64,000 nucleotides of DNA from Flavobacteriaceae bacterium (GCA_018669795.1 JABHSQ010000020.1:115946-179945), one strand, 5' to 3'. Positions 45,138 through 55,191 are shown, counted from the stretch's first letter. Notes: a model not told the origin generated them from the sequence alone. Translations and numbers: made by a program.

Positions 45138-45844
45138 CCTTTTTTGATTACTTCATAATTTATATATTTTTTTTTCATCCATAAAAACGCAAAACAATCT
45201 GTAATGGGTCCTAATAATCGATTTCTAATTCCAAACTTTGTTTCTCCTGCGATTCTTGGAAAATGTTGAATAGGCACTTGTAAAACGGTCCCTTTTTGCA
45301 ATAAAATCATCGCAGGTAAAAACCGGTGTAATCCTCTAAACATAGGGATATTTTTAGCACATTCCGTTTTAATGACTTTTAAAGGACAACAGGTGTCTTC
45401 CATACCGTCACGAGTGAAAACATTTCGGATATTATTAGAGACCTTAGAAGAACTATTTTTAATAAATGAATCTTTTCTATGTGTGCGAATACCTGTAACC
45501 AAATCATAATTGTCAATTTGGTCTAAAAGAATATTAAAATCATTTGGAGACGTTTGTAGGTCGGAATCTATATATCCCAATAAAGGAGTTTCAACAGTAT
45601 CAAAACCAGCTTTTAAAGCAGCACTTAATCCTTTGTTTTCTTTAAAAGTTATATAATTAAATTTTTTATTTCTAAGACAAATACCTTCAATTGATTGCTG
45701 ACTCGTGTCGGTAGAACCATCATTAATAAATAGAATTGAAGTTTCTTTTTTCGCGATTTTTAAATAAGAAATCAATTCCTTTTCAACCCGTTCCAAGTTT
45801 AATTCTTCATTGTAAACAGGAACTATAATGGTAAACTCAGACAT
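45134..45844 (-). CDS. Family 2 glycosyltransferase (DPM1/ArnC-like)
   Basis: 236 residues. GT-A fold with IIVPVYNEELNL at the N-terminus, INDGSTD near residue 40 and the metal-binding DSD in GYIDSDLQ near residue 93. The C-terminal part (FRGLHRFLPAM, FPRIAGETKFG) is typical of enzymes that move a sugar onto a polyprenyl phosphate. With LAB_N and PAP2 next door it suggests envelope glycolipid modification. The sugar is unknown. Overlaps the LAB_N gene by 4 bases. Confidence 0.9.
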   Translation of the reverse strand: MSEFTIIVPVYNEELNLERVEKELISYLKIAKKETSILFINDGSTDTSQQSIEGICLRNKKFNYITFKENKGLSAALKAGFDTVETPLLGYIDSDLQTSPNDFNILLDQIDNYDLVTGIRTHRKDSFIKNSSSKVSNNIRNVFTRDGMEDTCCPLKVIKTECAKNIPMFRGLHRFLPAMILLQKGTVLQVPIQHFPRIAGETKFGIRNRLLGPITDCFAFLWMKKKYINYEVIKKG

Positions 45845-45851
45845 TGTTTAG

Positions 45852-46931
45852 TCATCTTATAGTTAATAAATAATTGGCAGCTTCAAAAGGACTTGTTTTA
45901 TTCTCACTAATTAAAATTAATTGTTTTTTTAATTCTTCTTTAATTTTTTGGTGATTGTAAAAGTCACTTTTTAAAGTACTTTCAATCGTTTGAAGCAACC
46001 AATATCTGTTTTGGTCGTTTCTTTTTTGCTGAAAATATCCATTTTCTTTAGTAATGGAATTATACTTTTGAATCAGCTCCCAAATTTCAGATACCCCTTC
46101 ATTATGGAGCGCACTACAAGTTAGTGTTTTTGGAGTCCAATCATTTCCTTTATCTGGATATAAATGAAGCGCTCTGTTAAATTCGGTTTTAGCTAGTTGT
46201 GCTGCAGTTATATTATTTCCATCAGCCTTATTTATAACAATGCTATCAGCCATCTCAATAATACCTCTTTTAATACCTTGTAATTCATCTCCAGCTCCAG
46301 CAAGTTTTAATAATAAAAAGAAATCTGTCATCGAATGTACAACGGTTTCACTTTGGCCAACACCCACTGTTTCAATTAGAATTATATTATAACCAGCTGC
46401 TTCACATAAAATAATTGCTTCTCTAGTGTTTCTTGCTACACCACCTAACGAATTTCTTGATGCCGAAGGACGTATAAAAGCATTGGGCTCTCTTACTAAA
46501 TCCTCCATTCGTGTTTTATCTCCTAAAATACTTCCTCCACTAATAGAACTACTAGGGTCTACAGCCAATACTGCTACTTTATAATTTTTTTGAGCAAGAA
46601 GTGTTCCAAACTGTTCTATAAAAGTACTTTTACCCACTCCTGGAACTCCTGTTATGCCTATACGTATTGAATTATTTGCATGGGTTAAGCAAGTCTCAAT
46701 GATTTCCCTTGCTTGATCCTGATGCTTTTGAACCGTGCTTTCTACTAAAGTAATGGATCGACTTAAAGCAGTTTTGTCTTTTTTTAATATTCCTTTTATT
46801 AATTCTTTGGTAGCAGGTATCTTTATCCGTTTTGTTTTCAGAGTAGAAGCAACCTTTACACTTATGGATTTAGGTTGTGCTACTCCTTTTTTTTCATTTA
46901 AAGCCGATTTATTAGCTTCTTTTTTGTTCAT
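45852..46931 (-). CDS. meaB: Mutase-associated GTPase MeaB
   Basis: G-protein chaperone that loads or protects adenosylcobalamin on methylmalonyl-CoA mutase. 359 residues: a Lys-rich extension (about 1-45), then the GTPase with Walker A GVPGVGKST, DPSSSISGGSILGDKTRM (switch region), ETVGVGQSE and NKADG (guanine specificity). IcmF elsewhere in the window has its own fused chaperone, so this free MeaB probably serves a separate methylmalonyl-CoA mutase outside the window. It is one base from the DUF2911 gene and 7 from the GT2 gene. Confidence 0.92.
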   Translation of the reverse strand: MNKKEANKSALNEKKGVAQPKSISVKVASTLKTKRIKIPATKELIKGILKKDKTALSRSITLVESTVQKHQDQAREIIETCLTHANNSIRIGITGVPGVGKSTFIEQFGTLLAQKNYKVAVLAVDPSSSISGGSILGDKTRMEDLVREPNAFIRPSASRNSLGGVARNTREAIILCEAAGYNIILIETVGVGQSETVVHSMTDFFLLLKLAGAGDELQGIKRGIIEMADSIVINKADGNNITAAQLAKTEFNRALHLYPDKGNDWTPKTLTCSALHNEGVSEIWELIQKYNSITKENGYFQQKRNDQNRYWLLQTIESTLKSDFYNHQKIKEELKKQLILISENKTSPFEAANYLLTIR

Positions 46932-46932
46932 T

Positions 46933-47505
46933 TTATTTTTTTTGTAATAAAACCGGTACTACAGTAGTGTCCCAGGCTAATATCATTAAAGTACCTGCTT
47001 CAGTTTCAGAAAATGAAATAGTAAAGCTTTCGGTAACTGTTAAACTTTTTGAAACGGGAACCCTTACTGTTAAAGCGTCAGTTTCTGGATCACGAGATGC
47101 TGTTTGATCTGTATATTTAACTCCCCATTCATACATTTCAGAATTAAAAATAATTTGCCATGAATTTTCACCAGGAATGGTCCACAAACTATATATTCCT
47201 TTTGCTAGTTCTTTTCCATCGATCATCAGATCTTTATTGGTGGTAAAAGTAGATGCTTCGTTTGCACCCGTTCGCCAAACTTCGCCGTATGGAATCAATT
47301 CACCAAAAATAACTCTGCCTTTTTTAATTGGACTGCAATAAAATACGTTAAGTTCAAGACCTCCCTGATGATAAGTTATGTGTTGTTCAGGGCTGTATTT
47401 TTTAGTTTGTGTTTTTATAACAGGACCTATTACAAACCTAAAAAGTAGTATAATTACTAATAAGGTGCCAAATATCCAAAAAAATCTTTTTTTAAACTTA
47501 GTCAT
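46933..47505 (-). CDS. DUF2911 family protein, membrane anchored
   Basis: 190 residues. An N-terminal membrane anchor (about 8-28) is followed by the DUF2911 domain: LNVFYCSPIKKGRVIFG, IPYGEVWRTGANEAS, GIYSLWTIPG and EWGVKYTD. Widespread in Bacteroidota; function not established. First gene of a four-gene minus-strand run with meaB, GT2 and LAB_N, with spacings of 1, 7 and -4 bases. Confidence 0.85.
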   Translation of the reverse strand: MTKFKKRFFWIFGTLLVIILLFRFVIGPVIKTQTKKYSPEQHITYHQGGLELNVFYCSPIKKGRVIFGELIPYGEVWRTGANEASTFTTNKDLMIDGKELAKGIYSLWTIPGENSWQIIFNSEMYEWGVKYTDQTASRDPETDALTVRVPVSKSLTVTESFTISFSETEAGTLMILAWDTTVVPVLLQKK

Positions 47506-47883
47506 CGCTTCATATTTAGAAGTGTTAAAGGTACTGAAATAAAAATACTGAATTTTGCAACATTCGTATTTTTATGTGGTATTTAAATTGAATAGTAGCC
47601 ATGAAATATACCTAAGAAGGTGTGTTGTATGGTATTTAATAAAAAGAGAGGAATTTTAGTCCTATTTATTTTGAAATTCATAGGTGGTAAGTTTTGAGAT
47701 GCCTTCTGCTATGAACTACTGCTGTTGACAGTATTTTATTTGACCTTAGTATTTATTTAAAAAAATCAAAAACATCGTATGTATAAATAATATTTACTAT
47801 TGAATTATATTGATTTTTTATGTTATTTTGTAGGATTATTTTTATTGAAATAAATTTAAAAAATAAAGATTAATTCTGAGTCA
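47506..47883. other. Intergenic stretch between two divergent operons
   Basis: 378 bases holding the upstream regions of the DUF2911 operon (left) and the sulfatase-family gene (right). I see no ORF over about 20 codons with recognisable content, no hairpin with a T tail and no full promoter match. On the minus strand TACCTTTA near 47530-47537 is a near match to the -7 consensus. Confidence 0.45.
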
Positions 47884-49821
47884 ATGAATACTAATTTTAG
47901 AGTACAGGAGTACAAAGTATTACTTTATAGAATATTTTTAGTTTATGTATTTTATTTTGTTGCGAGAGCACTTTTTCTTTTTTATAATTTTTCACTTTTA
48001 GGAGTTGATTCAATTTCAGAATTCTTTAGATTGTATTATTACGGATTGGCTTTTGATACCACCGCTATTTTATATGTGAATTCTCTCTTTATTTTACTTT
48101 CCATAACTCCTGTAAGGGGCACTACATCAAAAAAATATCAAAAATTTCTCTTGTACTTCTATTTTGTCACCAATTTAATTGCTTATTCATTAAATTTTAT
48201 TGACTTTATATACTACAAATACAACTATAGTAGGACCACCGTTACTGTTATCGATGTTTTAAAAGATGAATCTAATGTTTCGGGAATGTTATTTAGATTT
48301 TTATTTACCTATTGGCATGTACTAGTATTATTTATACTAGTAGCTTATTTATGGATTTATCTTTATAAAAAATATAAAGTAACCGCTTCCAATGAAAATA
48401 TTAACGTTAAGTATTATTATTCAACTTCTGTATTAGCCATTATTATCATAACCGTTTTATCTGTGGGCGGAATTAGAGGTGGAGATTTTAAAGAAAGTAC
48501 TAGACCCATTAATTTAGTGGATGCTAATCGTCATGTAAAAGAAATTAAACAAGCAGATTTTGTGTTAAATACACCTTTTGCATTAATAAGAACGTTATCT
48601 GCAAATACTTTTAAAAGGGTGAGTTATGATATAAGTTCAGATCAAATAGATCATTTTATCAGTCCTATTAAGCAATATACTAGCAACGAAAAATCAAGTC
48701 CAAATATCGTGTTAGTTATTACAGAATCCTTTTCAAGAGAATATTCAGGTGCCTTTAATAAAGATAGGAATATCGAAAATTATGTTAGTTATACACCTTT
48801 TATAGATTCTTTAGCAGCACACAGTTTAATTTTTCCAAATGCATTTGCCAATGGCAATAAATCTATTCATGGAATGTCTTCTGTATTAGCAGGTATTCCA
48901 TCGTTTAAAGATGCATTTACCTCATCACCCTATTCTAAACAAGAAATAGAATCGGTAGTTTCTATTTTAAATGAATTGGATTATGATACCTCATTTTTTC
49001 ATGGTGCGGCTAATGGTTCTATGGGTTTTTTAGGGTTTAGTAATATTTTAGGGTTTGATAATTATTATGGGAGAACTGAATATAATAATGATGATGATTT
49101 TGACGGAACTTGGGGTATTTGGGATGAAAAATTTTTAGATTTCACAAAAGAAGTATTGAATGAAAAAAAAGAACCATTTTTCAGTACCATTTTCACTTTA
49201 AGTTCTCATGAACCTTTTAAAATTCCAAAAGAATACAAAGGAAAATTTCCAACAGGAAATGTGCAAATGAACCAATCTATTTCTTATACCGATTATTCTC
49301 TTAAAACTTTTTTTGAAGCTTCTAAAAATGAAGAATGGTTTAATAATACCATTTTTATAATTACTGCAGATCATGGAAGTCAACCAGGTTTTGATGAATA
49401 CAGAAAAACAGTTAATAGAACCGGAATACCAATTTTAATATACAAACCTGATAATAGTTTAAGGGAAGTAAAAAATGACTTAGCTCAACAAATAGATATT
49501 TATCCAACTATTATTGATCTTATTGGTTATAAAAAACCTTTTAGAAGTTGGGGGAGAAGTTTAATAAACGACTCTTTGATTCATCCTTTTACCTTTAATT
49601 ATTGTGCATCTGGTTATGTTTTGCAAAGAGATAACTATATTTGTTTTTTTGATGGTGAAAAAACAACTGGATTTTACGATATCAATGATAAAGATTTAAA
49701 AATAAATTTAATTGAGCAGTCTAATAGTCAAATGGACACTTTAGAAATAGTGACTAAAGCTTTTATAAAAGATTTTTTTGATAGGATTGTAGATAAAAAA
49801 TTAGGCAAACCAAAAAAATAA
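47884..49821 (+). CDS. LTA synthase-like sulfatase family membrane protein
   Basis: 645 residues. Five N-terminal helices (to about residue 200) then a periplasmic alkaline-phosphatase-superfamily domain. Metal-site motifs: NIVLVITESFSREYSG (metal Glu), KSIHGMSSVLAGIPS, where Ser appears to occupy the position of the catalytic Thr of LtaS, FFHGAANGSMGF and TADHGSQPG (metal Asp-His). Relatives transfer glycerol-phosphate or phosphoethanolamine to lipids or glycans; a Gram-negative member is unlikely to make true lipoteichoic acid. The tyrosine phosphatase gene follows after 9 bases. Confidence 0.87.
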   Translation: MNTNFRVQEYKVLLYRIFLVYVFYFVARALFLFYNFSLLGVDSISEFFRLYYYGLAFDTTAILYVNSLFILLSITPVRGTTSKKYQKFLLYFYFVTNLIAYSLNFIDFIYYKYNYSRTTVTVIDVLKDESNVSGMLFRFLFTYWHVLVLFILVAYLWIYLYKKYKVTASNENINVKYYYSTSVLAIIIITVLSVGGIRGGDFKESTRPINLVDANRHVKEIKQADFVLNTPFALIRTLSANTFKRVSYDISSDQIDHFISPIKQYTSNEKSSPNIVLVITESFSREYSGAFNKDRNIENYVSYTPFIDSLAAHSLIFPNAFANGNKSIHGMSSVLAGIPSFKDAFTSSPYSKQEIESVVSILNELDYDTSFFHGAANGSMGFLGFSNILGFDNYYGRTEYNNDDDFDGTWGIWDEKFLDFTKEVLNEKKEPFFSTIFTLSSHEPFKIPKEYKGKFPTGNVQMNQSISYTDYSLKTFFEASKNEEWFNNTIFIITADHGSQPGFDEYRKTVNRTGIPILIYKPDNSLREVKNDLAQQIDIYPTIIDLIGYKKPFRSWGRSLINDSLIHPFTFNYCASGYVLQRDNYICFFDGEKTTGFYDINDKDLKINLIEQSNSQMDTLEIVTKAFIKDFFDRIVDKKLGKPKK

Positions 49822-49830
49822 TATCAACGT

Positions 49831-50400
49831 ATGAAAAAGAAAATAATTGGAATTATTTTAATCATAGTTTTAGTAGGAGTAGGGAAATATGTTTATGATG
49901 TAAACATAAATTATAATTTTAAAGAAATTACTAAAGGAAAAGTCTATAAGTCTGGGGTAATACCTCCAGACGAAATAGAAAGTTATACCAAAAAGTATCA
50001 TATTAAAAGCATTGTAGATTTAAGATTTCCTGGAACTAAAGACACTATAAACAACCCTGAAGTTCCTAAAGAGTTAATTGCTGAAAAAGAGGCGGTAGAA
50101 AATATAGAAGGCGTAAGCTACTTTAATGTGGGTTCTCACCAAGTACCTAGCCAAGAAACAGTAGATTCTTTCTTAGAAATTATGGACAATCCAGATAATT
50201 ACCCAGTTTTAATCCATTGTTATCACGGAGCTGGTAGAGCTCCTTTGTTTGGTGCTGTTTATAGAATGGAATATGAAGATTTGCCTAATGAGGAGGCCAG
50301 AGGAAAAACTAGGTTATTATTAAAAGGAAGCTCTTTTGATGATGGTAGCCCAAAAGGGGAATTTTTAAAGAACTATAAGAAAAGAGCATCCAATAATTAG
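49831..50400 (+). CDS. Protein tyrosine/dual-specificity phosphatase, membrane anchored
   Basis: 189 residues with one N-terminal helix (about 4-24) that places the domain outside the cytoplasm. The CX5R active site is HCYHGAGRAP near residues 129-138, and the preceding SIVDLRFPGT and a general-acid loop (VGSHQVPS) fit a cysteine phosphatase. It could act on phosphoproteins, inositol-type or lipid phosphates; its pairing with the sulfatase-family gene suggests an envelope substrate. Confidence 0.85.
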   Translation: MKKKIIGIILIIVLVGVGKYVYDVNINYNFKEITKGKVYKSGVIPPDEIESYTKKYHIKSIVDLRFPGTKDTINNPEVPKELIAEKEAVENIEGVSYFNVGSHQVPSQETVDSFLEIMDNPDNYPVLIHCYHGAGRAPLFGAVYRMEYEDLPNEEARGKTRLLLKGSSFDDGSPKGEFLKNYKKRASNN

Positions 50401-50428
50401 TTTTTTTTTCAAGACAAAATTAAAATAA

Positions 50429-51307
50429 ATGTCAGGATTTTTTGCGCTCTTAGATGATATAGCAGCATTAATGGACGATGTAGCTATGATGACTAAAGTG
50501 GCTACTAAAAAGACAGCAGGAATTTTAGGAGACGACTTGGCCGTGGGTGCAGAAAAAGCATCTAGTTTTAGAGCATCAAGAGAACTACCGGTGATTTGGG
50601 CCATTACAAAAGGGTCTTTTATAAACAAGTTGATCATACTTCCTTTCGTATTCTTATTAAGTGCATTTTCCCCTCAATTTATTGTACCTATTTTATTAAT
50701 AGGAGGAATTTATTTAAGTTTTGAGGGAGTCGAAAAAATAATTTACACTTTTTTTCAAAAAGAGCATCGTGCGGTTGATTTTAACGAAATAGAAACTGAA
50801 GAAGCATTATTAATTTTGGAGAAGTCTAAGATTAAATCTGCTATTATAACCGACTTTATTCTTTCTTTAGAAATTATAATGATTGCTCTTGGGACCGTTA
50901 CAAATTATAGTTTATTAATTCAGGTTGCAGTTGTGTCTTTAGTTTCTATTATCGCTACTATTGGCGTTTATGGAATCGTAGCTTTAATGGTGAGAATTGA
51001 CGATATAGGATTTCGATTGATAAAGATTTCAGAAAATAAAAAAGGTTTGGTTAAAACAATTTTTTATAAAACAGGAACTGGTTTAGTATGGGTTTTACCT
51101 AAACTAATTAAATTAATTGCAATTATTGGTACGCTTGCTATGCTTTTAGTTGGAGGTGGTTTGTTTGTGCATAATATACCAAGTATTCACGATTTTTTTC
51201 ATTTCTTACCCAATATCATTTCTGAATTGATAGTAGGTTTAACCGTTGGATTTGTTGCTTATTTATTATGGAAAGGTTTAATGATAATAACACAATGGAA
51301 GTCTTAA
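50429..51307 (+). CDS. DUF808 family membrane protein (YedI-like)
   Basis: 292 residues. The N-terminus MSGFFALLDDIAALMDDVA followed by KKTAGILGDDLAVGA is diagnostic of DUF808. About six helices fill the rest. The function is unknown. A bidirectional terminator separates it from secA. Confidence 0.88.
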   Translation: MSGFFALLDDIAALMDDVAMMTKVATKKTAGILGDDLAVGAEKASSFRASRELPVIWAITKGSFINKLIILPFVFLLSAFSPQFIVPILLIGGIYLSFEGVEKIIYTFFQKEHRAVDFNEIETEEALLILEKSKIKSAIITDFILSLEIIMIALGTVTNYSLLIQVAVVSLVSIIATIGVYGIVALMVRIDDIGFRLIKISENKKGLVKTIFYKTGTGLVWVLPKLIKLIAIIGTLAMLLVGGGLFVHNIPSIHDFFHFLPNIISELIVGLTVGFVAYLLWKGLMIITQWKS

Positions 51308-51350
51308 ACAATAAATGTATTAATCTGAGCTAATCAAATTATTTAAAAAG

Positions 51351-51383
51351 AAAAAGGAACTCAATTTATTGAATTCCTTTTTT
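51351..51383. terminator. Bidirectional terminator between DUF808 gene and secA
   Basis: AAAAAGGAACTCAA pairs with TTGAATTCCTTTTT with one mismatch and a 4-base loop. A and T runs on both sides suit both convergent genes. Confidence 0.8.
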
Positions 51384-51393
51384 AACTATTCTT

Positions 51394-54300
51394 TTATTCA
51401 ACTAAAACCCATTCCCCTTTGTTTATTAATGGAATGGCTTGTTTGTATTTTAAGGTTTTGTTTTCGCCGTTCATTACATGTTTAATGGTAACTTTATCGT
51501 TACGACCAATTTTTGGTTGTTCTCTAACGATGGTTTCTGTTACCTGTCGCTGTTGACCTTGTGTTTGTCCTGCTGCTCTTGATACAGATGAACGTTCATC
51601 TAAATTTTGAATTTCGTCCTTTTGTTCTTTTAGATTTTTATTTGTTTTTTCTTGACGAGCTTCTCTAATTTGTTGTTGATTTTCTTGAGGTAATTCTCCT
51701 TTAAACAAGAATGAGATCACATCTTTATTTACCTGAACAATCATTTCTTTAAACAATTCAAAAGCTTCAAACTTGTAAATTAATAATGGATCTTTTTGTT
51801 CGTGAACTGCTAATTGTACCGATTGTTTTAACTCATCCATTTTACGTAAATGAGTTTTCCACGCATCATCAATAATAGCTAATGAAATATTTTTTTCAAA
51901 ATCTTGAATCAATTGTTTCCCTTTCGATTCATAAGCTTTTTCAAGATCAGTGGCAACGTTTAAGGTTTTAACTCCATCCGTGAATGGCACTAAAATTCGT
52001 TTGTATTGATCTTTTTGTGTTTCGTAAACATTTTTAATAACCGGGAATGCTGTTTCTGCATTGCGGATCATTTTCTTTTGATAATGCTCCAATGCAGCTT
52101 TATAAATAATACCAGCAATCTCTTGAGAATCCATCTTCTCAAATTCTTTTTCGTTTACTGGAGAACTGATAGAGAAATAACGAATTAATTCAAACTCAAA
52201 GTTTTTATAATCTTGAGCTCCTTTATTATCTTGAGATATCACCTCTGCAGTATCAAAAATCATATTTGCAATATCTACACTTAGGCGATCTCCAAACAAT
52301 GCATGAAAACGTCTTTTGTAAACTACTTCTCTTTGAGCATTCATTACATCATCATATTCTAATAGACGCTTACGAATACCAAAGTTGTTTTCTTCTACTT
52401 TTTTCTGAGCACGTTCAATAGATTTTGAAATCATAGAATGTTGAATTACTTCACCTTCTTTTAATCCCATTTTATCCATCATTTTGGCAATTCTTTCACT
52501 ACCAAATAAACGCATTAAATTATCATCTAGCGCTACATAAAACTGAGAGCTTCCTGTATCTCCTTGACGTCCACTACGACCTCTTAACTGTCTGTCAACA
52601 CGACGAGAATCATGACGCTCTGTACCAACAATAGCTAAACCTCCCGCTTTTTTAACTTCTTCCGTTAATTTAATATCGGTACCACGACCAGCCATATTTG
52701 TTGCTATGGTTACCATACCGGATTTTCCAGCTTCTTCTACAATATCAGCTTCTTTTTTATGAAGTTTTGCATTTAAAACATTATGTCTTACACTACGAAT
52801 ACTCAACATTCTACTTAATAACTCTGAAATTTCTACCGAAGTAGTACCGATTAAAACTGGCCTTCCAGCTTCTGTAAGTAAGGTCACTTCTTCAATTACT
52901 GCATTGTATTTTTCACGTTTGGTTTTGTAAATTTTATCCTCACGATCATCCCTTTGCATCGGTCTATTGGTCGGAATTTCAACAACATCTAATTTATAGA
53001 TTTCCCAAAGCTCACCAGCTTCAGTTACAGCTGTACCCGTCATACCAGATAGCTTGCGGTACATTCTAAAGTAATTTTGCAGTGTTACTGTAGCAAAAGT
53101 TTGCGTAGCTGCTTCAATTTTTACATTTTCTTTGGCTTCAATAGCTTGGTGTAAACCATCGCTATAACGTCTACCATCCATAATACGACCCGTAGACTCA
53201 TCAACAATCATTACTTTGTTGTCCATTACTACATATTGAGTATCCTTTTCAAAAAGTGAATAGGCTTTCAATAATTGACTCATGGTATGGATCCGTTCAC
53301 TTTTTACTCCGAATTCACGAAACAATATTTCTTTTTGATGTGCTTCTTCTTCTGAAGAAAGACCTTTCGCTTCAATTTGAGCTATTTTAACACCAATTTC
53401 TGGCATTACAAAGAAATCTGGATCGTCTGTACCGGAAAGATAATCAACCCCTTTATCGGATAGTTCAATCTGATTGTTTTTTTCATCAATTACATAATAC
53501 AATTCCGCATCTATCTTTGGCATTTCACGGTTATTATCTGACATATATTGATTTTCAGTTTTCTGAAGTATTTGACGAACTCCTTCTTCTGATAAATATT
53601 TTATTAAGGCCTTGTTTTTAGGAATACCTCTATAAACTCTTAATAACTGGAAACCACCTTCTTTTTCGTCTCCATCTTTTATTAGTTTTTTAGCATCTGC
53701 TAAAACACCCGTTAAATATTTTTTCTGTACCGCAACGATATCAGCAATTTTTGGTTTTAGTTCATTGAACTCATGACGATCTCCCTCTGGTACAGGTCCC
53801 GAAATAATTAAAGGCGTACGAGCATCATCAATTAATACCGAATCCACCTCATCGACAATTGCATAATGATGTGGGCGCTGAACTAAATCTTCAGGAGCAT
53901 TTGCCATATTATCTCTTAGGTAATCAAAACCAAACTCATTGTTGGTTCCATAAGTAATATCTGCATTATAAGCTTTTCTACGTTCTTCAGAATTTGGTTG
54001 ATGATAATCAATACAATCTACTGTTAAGCCGTGAAATTGAAATAAAGGAGCCATCCACGCACTATCACGTTTTGCTAAATAATCATTTACAGTAACTAAA
54101 TGCACACCATTTCCAGCTAAACCATTTAAGTACATTGGAAGCGTTGCAACTAATGTTTTTCCTTCACCCGTTTGCATTTCAGCTGCTTTTCCTTGATGCA
54201 AAGCAATACCCCCAATTAATTGAACATCATAATGAATCATGTCCCAAGTGATTTCCTTACCAGCAGCATCCCAAGAGTTTTGCCATATTGCCTTTTCTCC

Positions 54301-54750
54301 ATCTAAACTTACATAATCCTTAGTAGCAGAAATTTCTCTATCAAAAGGAGTTGCATTTACGGTAAGTGTCTTATTATCCTTAAATCGTTTTGCAGTTTCT
54401 TTCATCACTGCAAAAGCTTCAGGTAATAATTCTTCTAATGTTATTACTTCGGCAGCATATCGATCGTCTTTTAACTGATCAATTTCTTTATATAGATCTT
54501 CTTTTTTATTGATATCTTCAATCTCTGAAGATTCTTTTTCTAGAGCATCAATTTGATCTTGAATTTCTTTTTGATCTGCTTTTATTTTATTCTTAAACTC
54601 AGTAGTTTTAGCTCTTAACTCATCTAGGGTAAGTTTCTCTGTAGCTGCTTCTTGCTTTTTTATTTGTTCAACCATTGGCTGTAAATCACCAAGATCTTTC
54701 TTGGATTTATCTCCAACAAACAATTTTAAAACATTATCTAATATTCCCAT
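51394..54750 (-). CDS. secA: Preprotein translocase ATPase SecA
   Basis: Motor of the Sec pathway. I start at the ATG at 54750 (MGILDNVLKLFVGDKSKKDL), giving 1118 residues; the upstream ATG at 54774 would add eight atypical residues. Walker A is MQTGEGKT near residue 210, and DEVDSVLIDDARTPL, TNMAGRGTDIKL and QLRGRSGRQGD are all present. The protein is about 200 residues longer than E. coli SecA, with family-typical inserts after the first ATPase domain. The C-terminus ends LINKGEWVLVE without the Cys/His zinc motif that binds SecB. Confidence 0.96.
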   Translation of the reverse strand: MGILDNVLKLFVGDKSKKDLGDLQPMVEQIKKQEAATEKLTLDELRAKTTEFKNKIKADQKEIQDQIDALEKESSEIEDINKKEDLYKEIDQLKDDRYAAEVITLEELLPEAFAVMKETAKRFKDNKTLTVNATPFDREISATKDYVSLDGEKAIWQNSWDAAGKEITWDMIHYDVQLIGGIALHQGKAAEMQTGEGKTLVATLPMYLNGLAGNGVHLVTVNDYLAKRDSAWMAPLFQFHGLTVDCIDYHQPNSEERRKAYNADITYGTNNEFGFDYLRDNMANAPEDLVQRPHHYAIVDEVDSVLIDDARTPLIISGPVPEGDRHEFNELKPKIADIVAVQKKYLTGVLADAKKLIKDGDEKEGGFQLLRVYRGIPKNKALIKYLSEEGVRQILQKTENQYMSDNNREMPKIDAELYYVIDEKNNQIELSDKGVDYLSGTDDPDFFVMPEIGVKIAQIEAKGLSSEEEAHQKEILFREFGVKSERIHTMSQLLKAYSLFEKDTQYVVMDNKVMIVDESTGRIMDGRRYSDGLHQAIEAKENVKIEAATQTFATVTLQNYFRMYRKLSGMTGTAVTEAGELWEIYKLDVVEIPTNRPMQRDDREDKIYKTKREKYNAVIEEVTLLTEAGRPVLIGTTSVEISELLSRMLSIRSVRHNVLNAKLHKKEADIVEEAGKSGMVTIATNMAGRGTDIKLTEEVKKAGGLAIVGTERHDSRRVDRQLRGRSGRQGDTGSSQFYVALDDNLMRLFGSERIAKMMDKMGLKEGEVIQHSMISKSIERAQKKVEENNFGIRKRLLEYDDVMNAQREVVYKRRFHALFGDRLSVDIANMIFDTAEVISQDNKGAQDYKNFEFELIRYFSISSPVNEKEFEKMDSQEIAGIIYKAALEHYQKKMIRNAETAFPVIKNVYETQKDQYKRILVPFTDGVKTLNVATDLEKAYESKGKQLIQDFEKNISLAIIDDAWKTHLRKMDELKQSVQLAVHEQKDPLLIYKFEAFELFKEMIVQVNKDVISFLFKGELPQENQQQIREARQEKTNKNLKEQKDEIQNLDERSSVSRAAGQTQGQQRQVTETIVREQPKIGRNDKVTIKHVMNGENKTLKYKQAIPLINKGEWVLVE

Positions 54751-54871
54751 TTTGTATTCTGTGTTTTTTAACAAATTAAAAAGTAAATATACTTTTCAAT
54801 GTTTTACAAAAAAACTGTAAAAAAACAACATAGCCAAAGGATAAGGTGTTTTTAGTTTTAAAGTATTAAGC

Positions 54872-54904
54872 AAAAAAAAAGCCTCTAGTTAGAGACTTTT
54901 TTTG
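54872..54904 (-). terminator. Terminator after the DUF2795 gene
   Basis: On the minus strand AAGTCTCT pairs with AGAGGCTT (one mismatch), followed by a run of nine T residues. It lies just beyond the stop at 54916. Confidence 0.75.
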
Positions 54905-54915
54905 TTATTAGTTTT

Positions 54916-55137
54916 TTAATATTCATCTTCATTCCACAGATAATCTTCATCTGTTGGATAATCTGGCCAAATTTCTTCAATCGAATCGTATGAGTCTCCT
55001 TCGTCTTCTATAGCCTGAAGGTTTTCAACAACCTCTAGAGGTGCTCCAGTTCTAATAGAGTAATCTATCAATTCATCTTTCGTTGCCGGCCAGGGTGCAT
55101 CACTTAAAAATGATGCTAATTCTAGTGTCCAGTACAT
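54916..55137 (-). CDS. DUF2795 family small protein
   Basis: 73 residues from the ATG at 55137 (MYWTLELASFLSDAPWPATK), then DELIDYSIRTGAPLEVVENL and an acidic tail ending in DEDYLWNEDEY. Flavobacterial DUF2795 proteins begin at this Met. The upstream ATG at 55164 lies inside the -7 promoter element and cannot be translated from that promoter. Acidic and cytoplasmic; function unknown, though relatives are very strongly conserved in Flavobacteriaceae. Confidence 0.88.
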   Translation of the reverse strand: MYWTLELASFLSDAPWPATKDELIDYSIRTGAPLEVVENLQAIEDEGDSYDSIEEIWPDYPTDEDYLWNEDEY

Positions 55138-55161
55138 AGACTTTATGTTTTTTAATTTTTG

Positions 55162-55191
55162 CAAAAATAATTTTTTTGATCACAAAGTCAA
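55162..55191 (-). promoter_or_regulatory. Promoter of the DUF2795 gene
   Basis: On the minus strand TTG (55189-55191), a 19-base spacer and TATTTTTG (55162-55169) form a full Bacteroidota-type promoter. The transcript would start near 55155, 18 bases before the ATG at 55137. This fixes the start codon choice. Confidence 0.7.
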
